This document shows positions 39,981 through 47,541 of a stretch of 47,541 bases of DNA, one piece after another. Source of the stretch: Pseudaeromonas sp038247115 (GTDB lineage: Bacteria > Pseudomonadota > Gammaproteobacteria > Enterobacterales > Aeromonadaceae); the NCBI GenBank assembly GCA_038247115.1, contig JBBRVG010000022.1:1-47541 (forward strand), given 5' to 3'. Both the position numbers and the translations under genes were made by a program. The notes beneath the pieces are model-generated. The model was not told the origin of the DNA, searched no databases, and saw only the letters and a list, made by a program, of their open reading frames with translations. Each line of letters begins with the position of its first letter. Position 1 is the stretch's first letter.

Positions 39981-42113
39981 ATGATGAACTCGGCAGTATT
40001 CAAGCGCTCTTCTCTTTCTTTGTTATTGGCGCTCGCCATCGCGGGTTGTGGTGGTGGTGGTGGTGGCGGAAGTACTGACAACGGTGGTGGTGGTGATACC
40101 GGTCAAACCGCCTATCAGCCCTATGCCTGTTCGGCTGCCGTTTACGATAAAGCCAAAGAGCTGCGCACTATGCAGATCATGGTCGAAGCGTTTATGGATG
40201 GAGATAGTAGTGCTGATTACGATGCCGGTTATGGAACCAGTGCCCACAAAGGTGATTTGCAAGGCATCACCAATAACCTGGATTACATTAAGGGACTGGG
40301 TGTCAATGCCATTTGGTTGACCCCGATCTTTGAGTCAACGGAAAAGTCTGGCCAAGACGAGTGGGCTGATAAGCTGGATGCGACCGGATATTTCACTAGC
40401 AACTATTTCAAGATCGATCCCAACTTCGGAACCCTTGAACAGGCAAGAACCTTGGTCGATGAAGCCCACAAGCGTGGTATGTACGTATTCCTGGATGGTG
40501 TATTTGGTCACCATAAGGACAATCTGGTTGCTTCTCCCAGCGGTTTGAAGCCGAAGAGTAAATATCAGACGGGTAGCACCAGCAATCAGGATGCTGTTTA
40601 TAGTGGTTATCAGGAAGACGACACTCTGAAGTTTTACAAAGAGGTTGCAACTTACTGGGTCAACGAACTGAAGATTGACGGTTGGCGCCTTGATCAGGCT
40701 TATCAGGTTCCTGTCGGTGCTTGGGGGGAAATTCGCAAGGCGGTCGAAGACGCATCAAAGAGCGTAACTTATACCAATGCCAGCGGTGCTAGTGTTAATC
40801 CACTGGGTTATATGTTCGGCGAGTTGTGGAGTGGCGCGAGTGACATCGCCAAAAACGGCTATGGTACAACGGCTCAACCTGGTCTCTGCTCCAATTTCGA
40901 CTTCCCGTTGCGTTATAGCATCACCGAAACGCTTGCAGTCAACGAGAGTAACGTGGGCAATAAGGGTGCCGATGCACTGGATGCCGGTTTTAATACCCGT
41001 GTTGTTTACCCGTCTCACGCCGTTCCGAATGTATTCTTGACCAACCACGATGTGGTGCGTTTTGGCGACCTCTTGCAGCGTGGTCAGTTAGCTGAACCGA
41101 GTGAGAGCAATTACTGGGATCGCCATAAAGCGGCGTACGCGTTTATGGCTGCAAGCTCTGGTCCTTTGACATTCTTCTATGGTGAAGAGATTGGTGATGA
41201 GGTTCCTAACTTTGCCGCCAAGGTTACAAATAATTGTGCCATTCAAGGACTCTGTGATGACCATGTGTCTCGCTCGCCTGGCAAGGTTGATGGGCAGGCC
41301 AGCGTCATTGGCCAGGCTGCTTTCGCTGCCGATAGCGATCAAAAAGCGCTTCGCAATTATCTGGCCGGCTTGATGTCACTCCGGGCTGCTCATCCAGCAC
41401 TATATCAAGGAACCAGAACTCATCTTGAGCTGGGTGATACCTCGGTGCTGTACACTGATTACAAAAAATCAGGCAATGATGTGGTTCTGTTTATCCTGAA
41501 TACATCAGAAGTGGATCAGGCGCTCTCATTTAGTGGAACAGCCGTGGGCAGCGAAGGGGATCTTGTTGATCTGCTGAATACTACTACCTATCCGATTGCT
41601 AGTGGCAGCTACAGTCTGACGGTTCCTAAGCTTAGTGCGCTGTTTCTGCAGGTTAAAACACCAACTGCTACCGGGCCGGATACCGGCAATGGAGGCAGCC
41701 TGATTGGGACTGGCGATCTGGCCGATTGTACTAAGGCGACTGTAACAGGCGATGGTCCATTGAATACGGCGATGTATATTCGCGGTACTTATGATGGTGG
41801 AAATAGTTTTGCAGCGACCCCTGCCGATCATAAGTTTGCATACAAGGGGGATAGCCTTTATCAAGTCGTTGTGAATGAGACTAAGGCGACCTCCTTCAGC
41901 TTCAAATTTGCGGCATCAGATTGGAAGAAGGAGTTTGCGGTCAAGAACTCGAGCTCGGTGAAAATTGCGCAACAACAGGAGATGGCCGTCGCATCCGGAA
42001 ATGGAACTGAGTCGCCCATCACGATTCCTGAAGCGGGCCGATATGTCTATAGCTTCCGTATCAACACAACGTTGGATGGTGGCGATATGATGGTGAGCAA
42101 GTGCGTTGACTAA
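39981..42113 (+). CDS. GH13 alpha-amylase lipoprotein
   Basis: A 710-residue outer-membrane or surface lipoprotein. Signal with lipobox AIAGC (Cys23) followed by a Gly run and short Gly-rich linker (about 24-40), then a GH13 barrel (about 60-430). Region I is DGVFGHH (172-178), the nucleophile Asp238 in GWRLDQAYQ, acid/base Glu281 in MFGELW, and the third acid Asp357 in LTNHD, all intact. A C-terminal all-beta amylase domain follows (about 450-555), then an extra domain (about 580-700, with MYIRGTYDGGNSF), likely carbohydrate binding. GC is visibly lower than the neighbours (27 of 60 bases at 40381-40440, against 36 of 60 at 42361-42420). It probably degrades alpha-glucans outside the cell. 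Confidence 0.88.
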   Translation: MMNSAVFKRSSLSLLLALAIAGCGGGGGGGSTDNGGGGDTGQTAYQPYACSAAVYDKAKELRTMQIMVEAFMDGDSSADYDAGYGTSAHKGDLQGITNNLDYIKGLGVNAIWLTPIFESTEKSGQDEWADKLDATGYFTSNYFKIDPNFGTLEQARTLVDEAHKRGMYVFLDGVFGHHKDNLVASPSGLKPKSKYQTGSTSNQDAVYSGYQEDDTLKFYKEVATYWVNELKIDGWRLDQAYQVPVGAWGEIRKAVEDASKSVTYTNASGASVNPLGYMFGELWSGASDIAKNGYGTTAQPGLCSNFDFPLRYSITETLAVNESNVGNKGADALDAGFNTRVVYPSHAVPNVFLTNHDVVRFGDLLQRGQLAEPSESNYWDRHKAAYAFMAASSGPLTFFYGEEIGDEVPNFAAKVTNNCAIQGLCDDHVSRSPGKVDGQASVIGQAAFAADSDQKALRNYLAGLMSLRAAHPALYQGTRTHLELGDTSVLYTDYKKSGNDVVLFILNTSEVDQALSFSGTAVGSEGDLVDLLNTTTYPIASGSYSLTVPKLSALFLQVKTPTATGPDTGNGGSLIGTGDLADCTKATVTGDGPLNTAMYIRGTYDGGNSFAATPADHKFAYKGDSLYQVVVNETKATSFSFKFAASDWKKEFAVKNSSSVKIAQQQEMAVASGNGTESPITIPEAGRYVYSFRINTTLDGGDMMVSKCVD
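40049..40068 (+). repeat. GGT trinucleotide repeat encoding a Gly run
   Basis: A short in-frame GGT run at the start of the mature amylase lipoprotein, giving the Gly-rich linker after the lipidated cysteine; a second, shorter run lies a few codons further. In-frame expansion would only lengthen the linker. Confidence 0.7.
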
Positions 42114-42144
42114 GAGTCGCATGTAGTAATCAGTAAGCAGAATG

Positions 42145-42166
42145 ACGGCCCGCGAGGGCCGTTTTT
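42145..42166 (+). terminator. Terminator of the amylase gene
   Basis: ACGGCCC and GGGCCGT pair around GCGA, followed by TTTTT. Lies 32 bp after the stop and before the convergent kinase gene. Confidence 0.87.
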
Positions 42167-42189
42167 CATTCAGGGTGTTACATTTAGTG

Positions 42190-43560
42190 TCATTTGGGGA
42201 GTCGTATGCAGGCCTCCAGACCGCCTTCCGGTCGATTCCGGAGTTGTAGGTCGCCACCATGGCGATGGATCAGGGTGCGGGCGATCGCTAGTCCCAGCCC
42301 CACGCTCCCGGTTTCGGTATTGCGGGCGCTATCCAACCGGACAAAGGGTTTACATACCTCGGCCAATTGATCTTCCGGGATGCCCGGGCCTGAATCCGAG
42401 ACCGTTAACTGGACCCAGGAATCCGTGGTGGATAAGGCCACTTCGGCACTGCCTGCATAGTTGAGGGCATTATCAATCAGGTTTTGCACGACCCGGCGGA
42501 TCAGCGCCGGTCGGCAGGTATAAATTAGCTGGCCTTCCAGCTGAGTGCTGACGGGTTGCCCTGAATCCTGATAATCATCACACAGACTCTGCAGCAGACT
42601 GACCAGATCGACCGCTCGGCTCGGCTCGGCAATCTGATCCTCGCGGGCAAATCCTAGTGTGGCTTTGAGCATCTCCTCCATGGTGTCGAGGGTCTGCTGC
42701 ATGCGCAGCTTATCTTCGCTATCGGGGAGAAATTCACTCCTCAGCCGCAAGCTGGTGAGCGGGGTGCGCAGGTCATGGGAGATGGCCGCCAACATTTGGG
42801 TGCGATCTTGCACAAAGCGGTTGAGCCGGGTCTGCATGCGATTGAAGGCGGCCAGAGTTTCTTGTACTTCTTGCGGTCCGGCCTCAATCAACGGCGGTAT
42901 GTCCTGACCGCAACCAAATTGTTCGGCTTGGCGGGCTAATTGGGCGAGTGGCCGCGTGACGCGGCGTAATAGCCAAGCAACCAAGAATGACAGTAACCCG
43001 GCAACCAGTAGCAGACTGATGACTGCGCGAGGCGACCAACCGGGTAGTTCGTTATCGGCCAGTGAACTGAAATTCAGCCACTGGCCATCGGAGAGCTCAA
43101 TGGCGCCGTACAGACGGATATCTTTCGGCGGTCTGTGACCATGCATCATGGCGAGGCGTTGTCGGGGAAGAAGGGGTGGTGGTGAGGATAGGCCTTCTGG
43201 CTGTTCGGCACTGACGAAGATTTGTAAATCAGAAGGGTAGTCTAAAGCCTGTCGCATCCGTGATTCATAACCACTGTTTCGCTCCTCAGGCATCAGTGGC
43301 TCGGGCTGCAAGCGCATCATCAGACTCTCGCTACGGCTGGCGCGCAGGATTTCCTGGTGCAGATCCGCTGGCGTATCGGACAGCAGGCGTACCGCCGACA
43401 CAATTCGTAGCAGCGCAAAGCGGCTGTTCACTAGCCCCAGGGTTTCATTCCGCTCGGTACGATAGATCTGGATGCTGATGATTTGCGTCAGTACCAGACC
43501 GGTCAGCGCCAGCAGCAGGATCTGGCTAGTTAACGAACGGGGTAGCCAGCGCTTAATCAT
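42190..43560 (-). CDS. Sensor histidine kinase
   Basis: A 456-residue inner-membrane kinase. TM1 about 13-32, periplasmic sensor about 33-180, TM2 about 181-200, HAMP about 200-255, H-box with His262 in AAISHDLRTPLTSL, N-box NLIDNALNYAG, G1 DSGPGIPEDQL and G2 GSVGLGLAIA. It is of the EnvZ/OmpB-like subclass, paired with the OmpR-like gene just upstream. ATG 43560 overlaps the response regulator by 8 bp. Signal unknown. Confidence 0.92.
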   Translation of the reverse strand: MIKRWLPRSLTSQILLLALTGLVLTQIISIQIYRTERNETLGLVNSRFALLRIVSAVRLLSDTPADLHQEILRASRSESLMMRLQPEPLMPEERNSGYESRMRQALDYPSDLQIFVSAEQPEGLSSPPPLLPRQRLAMMHGHRPPKDIRLYGAIELSDGQWLNFSSLADNELPGWSPRAVISLLLVAGLLSFLVAWLLRRVTRPLAQLARQAEQFGCGQDIPPLIEAGPQEVQETLAAFNRMQTRLNRFVQDRTQMLAAISHDLRTPLTSLRLRSEFLPDSEDKLRMQQTLDTMEEMLKATLGFAREDQIAEPSRAVDLVSLLQSLCDDYQDSGQPVSTQLEGQLIYTCRPALIRRVVQNLIDNALNYAGSAEVALSTTDSWVQLTVSDSGPGIPEDQLAEVCKPFVRLDSARNTETGSVGLGLAIARTLIHRHGGDLQLRNRPEGGLEACIRLPK

Positions 43561-44275
43561 GAGTAACCTCGGCGGCAAACAGGTAGCCACCACCCCAGAC
43601 GGTTTTGATCAGCTCAGGATTCTTGGCATCTTGTTCCAGCTTGCGTCGTAACCGGCTGACTTGGGTGTCGATCGCACGGTCAAAGGCTTGCGCTTCCCGA
43701 CCTCGCGCCAGATCCAGCAATTGATCCCGGCTGAGTACGCGTTGGGGACGCTCGAGAAAAACCTTGAGCAGGTCAAATTCCGCGGTTGATAAGCTGATGC
43801 CGATCCCGGAGCTGTCGACCAACTCCCGACGCAACATATCCAGCTGCCACTGGGCAAAGTAATAGTGTGCGACCCCGATTTCCTCAGGCGGCTCATCCTG
43901 CGGTTGACTGCGGCGTAGTACCGCCTTGATGCGAGCCAAAAGTTCCCGGGGATTGAAGGGCTTGGCCAGATAATCATCGGCACCCATTTCCAGACCGACG
44001 ATCCGGTCCATATCTTCGCCCATGGCCGTCAGCATGACGATGGGGATCGCAGAGTGCACGCGCAGCTCACGACACAGAGTCAGGCCATCTTCACCGGGTA
44101 GCATCAGATCCAGCACTATCAGCTGAATCGTAGAGTGCTCGAGCAACTTTTTCATTTCCCGGCCATCGCGAGCGCAGCTGACGCGATAGCCATGCTGCTC
44201 GAGGAATCGTTTCAGCAGATCGCGAATATCGGCATGGTCATCGACCACCAGAATATGGGGATGGGTCAGGTTCAT
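43553..44275 (-). CDS. OmpR-family response regulator
   Basis: A 240-residue response regulator. Receiver domain about 5-120 with the acidic pair VVDDHAD (10-16) and phosphoacceptor Asp56 in VLDLMLPGEDG, the conserved Lys in AKPFNPRELLARI; C-terminal winged helix (about 140-235) with DRAIDTQVSRLRRKLE and IKTVWGGGYLF. Partner of the kinase 8 bp overlapping downstream. Target genes cannot be told from the sequence; no neighbour is an obvious candidate. Confidence 0.93.
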   Translation of the reverse strand: MNLTHPHILVVDDHADIRDLLKRFLEQHGYRVSCARDGREMKKLLEHSTIQLIVLDLMLPGEDGLTLCRELRVHSAIPIVMLTAMGEDMDRIVGLEMGADDYLAKPFNPRELLARIKAVLRRSQPQDEPPEEIGVAHYYFAQWQLDMLRRELVDSSGIGISLSTAEFDLLKVFLERPQRVLSRDQLLDLARGREAQAFDRAIDTQVSRLRRKLEQDAKNPELIKTVWGGGYLFAAEVTHD

Positions 44276-44367
44276 AGCGTCCTCTCCGGTTGGATGCTCC
44301 CAGTATGACGGCCAAGCTCAGGATAAGTATGGCAATCTGTGTCAACGCCAGAGGTTGCCACTCTTTG

Positions 44368-46518
44368 TTACAACATTTCGCCTTGATACCCCTCATCAAC
44401 CGTCTGTGCCGCGAGTGGTGGGATGCCACAGAGCCGCAAAATATGGCGCAACTGAGCAATGAGGGCTTTCTGGCCGGGTAATCCGGTTTCTCGGGCTAAT
44501 TCGTGCCAGCTCCAGCCTTGCCACAACCAGCGGATCAGCAGGCAGCGATCAGGGGCCGGAAGTTGTAACCATTGGTGGGACGCTAGCATGATCCAGCGTT
44601 GCAGAGCTGGTAAGGCATGATCGGGCGAGCGCAGCCCATGAGCCACCGCCTGCAGATCACTTAGCTCTTGGGGTGATAGTGGCGTTATATCAGGACTGGG
44701 TACAACCAACTGACTCACCAGCTCGAACGATAGTTGTCGCCATTGCCGGGGTAAATAGCAAGGTAGACTCATCGCCAGAGCTTGCTGCCACTGCTCTATA
44801 TGTGCCTGGTGCTCTGGTTTGAGAGCCTTGAGGACTACGATGGAGTGACTGCCACTGGCCGCATCACGGGATAACCCCAAGCGGACCGCTTGATAGTGTT
44901 GTCGTTGCCAGAAACGTAACAAGGATTCTCTGGCGGCAAAGGCGGCGCCGATGAAATCGAGTTGCTGGGCATGCGCCCACCGTTCTACCTCCTGTATCAG
45001 CTGTTGCCCCAGTCCCCGCCGCTGGCAAGCCGGGTGAATGGCGATGCGCATGATGCGAGCGTAACTGAATTGTCCAGCCTGGCGGAATCCGGCATGGGTG
45101 AGCAGAGTTTGCGGGATCAGATGCCCGCGCGGACGACGGCGGCCTAACCAGATTTGCTCGGTAAGATCCGGATCCAGTTCCCCTTCCCGTAACACCAGCA
45201 CTATGCCACAGATCTGCTGATCGACCAGGCTTGCGGCGATGACGAGATCCGGATGATCCAGCAGGGTGCGCAAATCACTGGGGCTGGTCTGGTAATGAGC
45301 CAGCACCAAGAGCGAAAACACCTGTTGCAACAGTGCCTCATCGCCTGCCAACTGCTGTTGTGTCAGCCAGCAGTGGGTGATATTCGTGCTCGGTACGAGT
45401 GTGGCTGCATCGGTCGCGAGGAGTAACAGCTGATTGATCAATGGCTCTAGCGGATCCCGGCTGGACCAGCGAACCGGATGGGATAGATGGCAATCCTGCC
45501 AGTCCGGGGTTTTGCTATCCAGTATTTGCTGCATGCGAACGGCAAATCCCTGCCCGGAACCTTCATAACCGTGCAATGTGGTAGCGAAAATAATCCGTGG
45601 ATAGTGATCCAGTAGGGCACTCAATAGAGCGACCGGGATCCCGGCTGCTTCATCAATGAGGAGCAAATCGGCCTGCGGACATTGCTCGATCAATCGCTCT
45701 GGACTGTAAAATTGCAGATTAGATGAACCGTGCCGCAGCCCATGTTCATGTTCCGCGGCTCCTGAAATGCGTTGGGCATGGTGTAGCAGCGTGCGGCAAC
45801 TGGAAAAACTGGGTGCGGTGACCAGTAGTTGAAAACCATGCTTGGTGGCCGGTTCTCTCAGTAGCCGTCCAGCGGCGATCCCCAACGCCGATGATTTTCC
45901 CCTGCCGCGATCAGCCGTAATAACCAGCGGACGATGAGTATGGCCATGAACGCAGTGAATGATCTGCTGTACCGCTTGTCGCTGCTCTGGGTGCAGGCAA
46001 CCCCAATCATCGGCTGATAAATGCCAACAGGTTGTCTGCGGAAGCGATTCGAACTGATAGCCATCCTGTTCATCCCAATGCCAAAGGTGTGGTGACTGCA
46101 ACAGTAAGTGGCGCAAGCGTAATAGAAAAAAGGCATGGCAGCGATGGGCCTGTTCGGGGAGTGGCACATAGCGCTGCTGGTCTGGATCGGGAAACTGTGG
46201 CCAATCCTGCAGCGGGGGCATCAGCAGGATCAGTAGACCGCCAGCTCGTACCATACCGGCGCAGGCGGCCAGCATGTCAGGATGCAGACCGCTATAGCCA
46301 TTGAAGATCACGTGGTGATATTCCCGGCCAAGTAACTGCTGTGCCTTATTGATGGCGACGGGCTGACACGCGGGCGGCCCCATGCCCAGCCATAGCGCGT
46401 CGGGTTGCCAGAAGGCTTCCGCCTGCGCGGTTGCCCATTCAACTGAGCCGGTCACTAATAGCAAGCGGCGCTCACCCGCATGGGAAATTGTAGAGAGAGC
46501 GGCATCGAATGGCGTCAC
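44368..46518 (-). CDS. tmcA: tRNA(Met) cytidine acetyltransferase TmcA
   Basis: A 716-residue enzyme that makes N4-acetylcytidine at the wobble base of elongator tRNA(Met). Order: N-terminal DUF1726-type domain (about 1-165); RNA helicase-like ATPase with Walker A ADRGRGKSS (about 202-210) and LLLIDEAAGIPVALL; GNAT acetyltransferase with RRGLGQQLIQEVERWA (about 500); C-terminal tRNA-binding part. Length and layout fit the family. The two-component genes begin 93 bp downstream on the same strand. Confidence 0.94.
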   Translation of the reverse strand: MTPFDAALSTISHAGERRLLLVTGSVEWATAQAEAFWQPDALWLGMGPPACQPVAINKAQQLLGREYHHVIFNGYSGLHPDMLAACAGMVRAGGLLILLMPPLQDWPQFPDPDQQRYVPLPEQAHRCHAFFLLRLRHLLLQSPHLWHWDEQDGYQFESLPQTTCWHLSADDWGCLHPEQRQAVQQIIHCVHGHTHRPLVITADRGRGKSSALGIAAGRLLREPATKHGFQLLVTAPSFSSCRTLLHHAQRISGAAEHEHGLRHGSSNLQFYSPERLIEQCPQADLLLIDEAAGIPVALLSALLDHYPRIIFATTLHGYEGSGQGFAVRMQQILDSKTPDWQDCHLSHPVRWSSRDPLEPLINQLLLLATDAATLVPSTNITHCWLTQQQLAGDEALLQQVFSLLVLAHYQTSPSDLRTLLDHPDLVIAASLVDQQICGIVLVLREGELDPDLTEQIWLGRRRPRGHLIPQTLLTHAGFRQAGQFSYARIMRIAIHPACQRRGLGQQLIQEVERWAHAQQLDFIGAAFAARESLLRFWQRQHYQAVRLGLSRDAASGSHSIVVLKALKPEHQAHIEQWQQALAMSLPCYLPRQWRQLSFELVSQLVVPSPDITPLSPQELSDLQAVAHGLRSPDHALPALQRWIMLASHQWLQLPAPDRCLLIRWLWQGWSWHELARETGLPGQKALIAQLRHILRLCGIPPLAAQTVDEGYQGEML

Positions 46519-46640
46519 ATGGTCGTCCTGAAGTGTCCGATCGTATGGTGGTCATTCTAACGTGATGCGCGGGCAGATGGAGCCAGTCTGTCGCGCTTAC
46601 CGTATACTAGCGACAATAAATCGAGAGATGAGGTAGGCCC

Positions 46641-47198
46641 GTGGCGAATGCAGCAGTGTTTTTGGATCGTGATGGTGTCATCAATGTTGATACCGGCTAT
46701 GTGTATGACGTTGATGATTTTCAATTTATCGATGGTGTCATTGAGGCCATGCTCAAACTGAAGCAGAAGGGCTATTTGCTGGTGGTGGTAACCAATCAAT
46801 CTGGTATTGCCCGTGGGTATTTTACCGAAGCGCAGTTTATGAATCTGACTGAGTGGATGGATTGGTCGCTGGCGGATCGCGGCGTGGATCTGGATGGCAT
46901 CTATTTCTGTCCTCATCATCCGACCGAGGGCAGTGAGCAGTACCGGCAAGCTTGTACGTGCCGTAAACCGGGGCCGGATATGTTCCTTGACGCGGCCAAA
47001 GCTCTCGACATCGATTTGGCTGCTTCATATATGGTGGGTGACAAAACTTCAGATATGAAGGCGGCAGTTGCTGCGGGTGTGGGCCATAAAGTGTTGGTCA
47101 ATACAGGTAAAGCTCTCACGGATGAAGGCGTTGCCTTGGCGGATGGCATTTATCCGAGCCTGGTTGAATTCGCAGAGATACTGCCGATAGTTCGATAG
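46641..47198 (+). CDS. gmhB: D-glycero-beta-D-manno-heptose-1,7-bisphosphate 7-phosphatase
   Basis: A 185-residue HAD phosphatase in ADP-heptose synthesis for the LPS inner core. HAD motif I FLDRDGVIN (Asp9, Asp11), motif II TNQSGIARG, and the zinc site CPHHP...CTCRKP (about 94-112, Cys/His) are clear, and motif IV GDKTSDMKAA. GTG 46641 has a GAGGTAG ribosome site. As in E. coli, an rRNA operon begins right behind it. Confidence 0.95.
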   Translation: MANAAVFLDRDGVINVDTGYVYDVDDFQFIDGVIEAMLKLKQKGYLLVVVTNQSGIARGYFTEAQFMNLTEWMDWSLADRGVDLDGIYFCPHHPTEGSEQYRQACTCRKPGPDMFLDAAKALDIDLAASYMVGDKTSDMKAAVAAGVGHKVLVNTGKALTDEGVALADGIYPSLVEFAEILPIVR

Positions 47199-47303
47199 GT
47201 TGTACAGTTGAGGTGAACAGCGCAAAAGATGCGTTTATTTGCATCATGAAGGGGGAGGCTAATCAGCATTCCCCTAACATTTAAGACCCAAAAGAGCTCC
47301 GCC

Positions 47304-47312
47304 TGTGGATAA
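47304..47312 (-). promoter_or_regulatory. DnaA box
   Basis: TGTGGATAA, the exact reverse complement of the consensus TTATCCACA. Single; no array and no replication genes around. Confidence 0.5.
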
Positions 47313-47388
47313 GGCTGTGAACTAGTTATGGATTAAGTGTGCTTAACCGTGAATCTAGAAAAATATCATAAATTTCACCATCTTCTGC

Positions 47389-47416
47389 TTGCGCGAAAGT
47401 TCGATGTCCCTATAAT
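47389..47416 (+). promoter_or_regulatory. rRNA promoter P1
   Basis: -35 TTGCGC (47389-47394), 16-bp spacer, -10 TATAAT (47411-47416), followed by a GC-rich discriminator (GCCGCCTC) typical of stringently controlled rRNA P1. AT-rich sequence upstream is UP-element-like. Confidence 0.85.
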
Positions 47417-47514
47417 GCCGCCTCGCTGACACGGCAAAGCACGCACTCCTCGGAGAGCGCTGCAGCGGTGTTAGCAGGGCCGAAACGCCCCGGAGCAACC
47501 ACGGTAAAATGTGC

Positions 47515-47541
47515 TTGACTCTGAATCTGGGGAGCGTAAGA
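47515..47541 (+). promoter_or_regulatory. rRNA promoter P2 (cut by window end)
   Basis: -35 TTGACT (47515-47520), 16-bp spacer, then TAAGA at the very end of the window, the first five bases of a -10. TTGACTCT matches the start of E. coli rrn P2. It lies about 100 bp after P1, the usual distance. Confidence 0.8.

Larger units (their letters stand above)
47199..47541 (+). other. Region between gmhB and rRNA operon start
   Basis: A 343-bp region without protein genes. It holds a DnaA-box-like sequence, an AT-rich stretch (47351-47377) that fits an UP element or FIS site, then the two rRNA promoters. The transcribed rRNA gene itself is beyond the end of the window. Confidence 0.75.

Noticed and set aside
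47304..47312. Replication origin suggested by the DnaA box
   Set aside because: Only one box, no 13-mer region and no dnaA, dnaN or gidA-type genes.

Overview
The window looks like a chromosomal segment of a gammaproteobacterium, most like the Aeromonadales. This rests on protein character and local order: srmB and trmN6 back to back, gmhB directly upstream of an rRNA promoter region (as beside rrnH in E. coli), yggS-proC-yggT-yggU next to pilT-pilU, and moderately GC-rich coding DNA throughout. No taxonomic search was possible, so the assignment is an inference. Almost everything is core chromosome. I see no transposase, integrase, CRISPR array, tRNA or plasmid gene.

Layout. 1-202 is unrelated DNA joined at a GAATTC site to a 5'-truncated parC (203-838), probably a contig-end chimera. 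0.9-4.7 kb holds a small conserved protein, a redox-type CSS-EAL c-di-GMP phosphodiesterase, a ClpP-fold-like lipoprotein and plsC. 4.8-7.2 kb is the leftward yggS-proC-yggT-yggU operon, divergent from the rightward pilT-pilU-yaaA operon (7.3-10.2 kb). 10.3-13.0 kb encodes a large CHASE4-like/PAS/GGDEF/EAL protein. 13.4-15.5 kb is divergent srmB/trmN6, followed by brnQ, mgsA, a SieB-like membrane protein and an Aer-type chemoreceptor. 20.1-23.2 kb is a minor type IV pilin locus, with a pilE-like gene divergent from fimT-pilW-pilX-pilV and no pilY1. 23.4-25.2 kb is glnB, a transglycosylase-like lipoprotein, luxS and rraB. A DedA protein, a DUF6506/AraC pair, a MarR-GNAT fusion with two palindromic operator candidates, and a DASS-type carrier follow.

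30.3-35.9 kb is a sulfate block read leftward: sbp, an RBBP9-like hydrolase, cysT-cysW-cysA and a Cbl-type LysR regulator. A sulfhydrylase-type MetY at 38.3-39.6 kb could use the sulfide made from imported sulfate. Between them lie the divergent argP/argO pair, with a perfect 17-bp palindrome, and a small heat-shock protein. 40.0-42.1 kb is a GH13 amylase lipoprotein of visibly lower GC. A two-component system, tmcA and gmhB follow, and the window ends inside rRNA promoter P2.

Functionally the window joins type IV pilus retraction (PilT/PilU) and minor pilins, c-di-GMP turnover (two EAL proteins), energy taxis (Aer), LuxS, PII nitrogen signalling and sulfur/arginine/methionine metabolism. I found no convincing wholly new multi-gene system. 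The best leads are the ClpP-like lipoprotein beside the CSS-EAL gene, the DUF6506/AraC pair, the MarR-GNAT gene with its small upstream ORF and operators, and the minor-pilin locus with an atypical PilE processing site.
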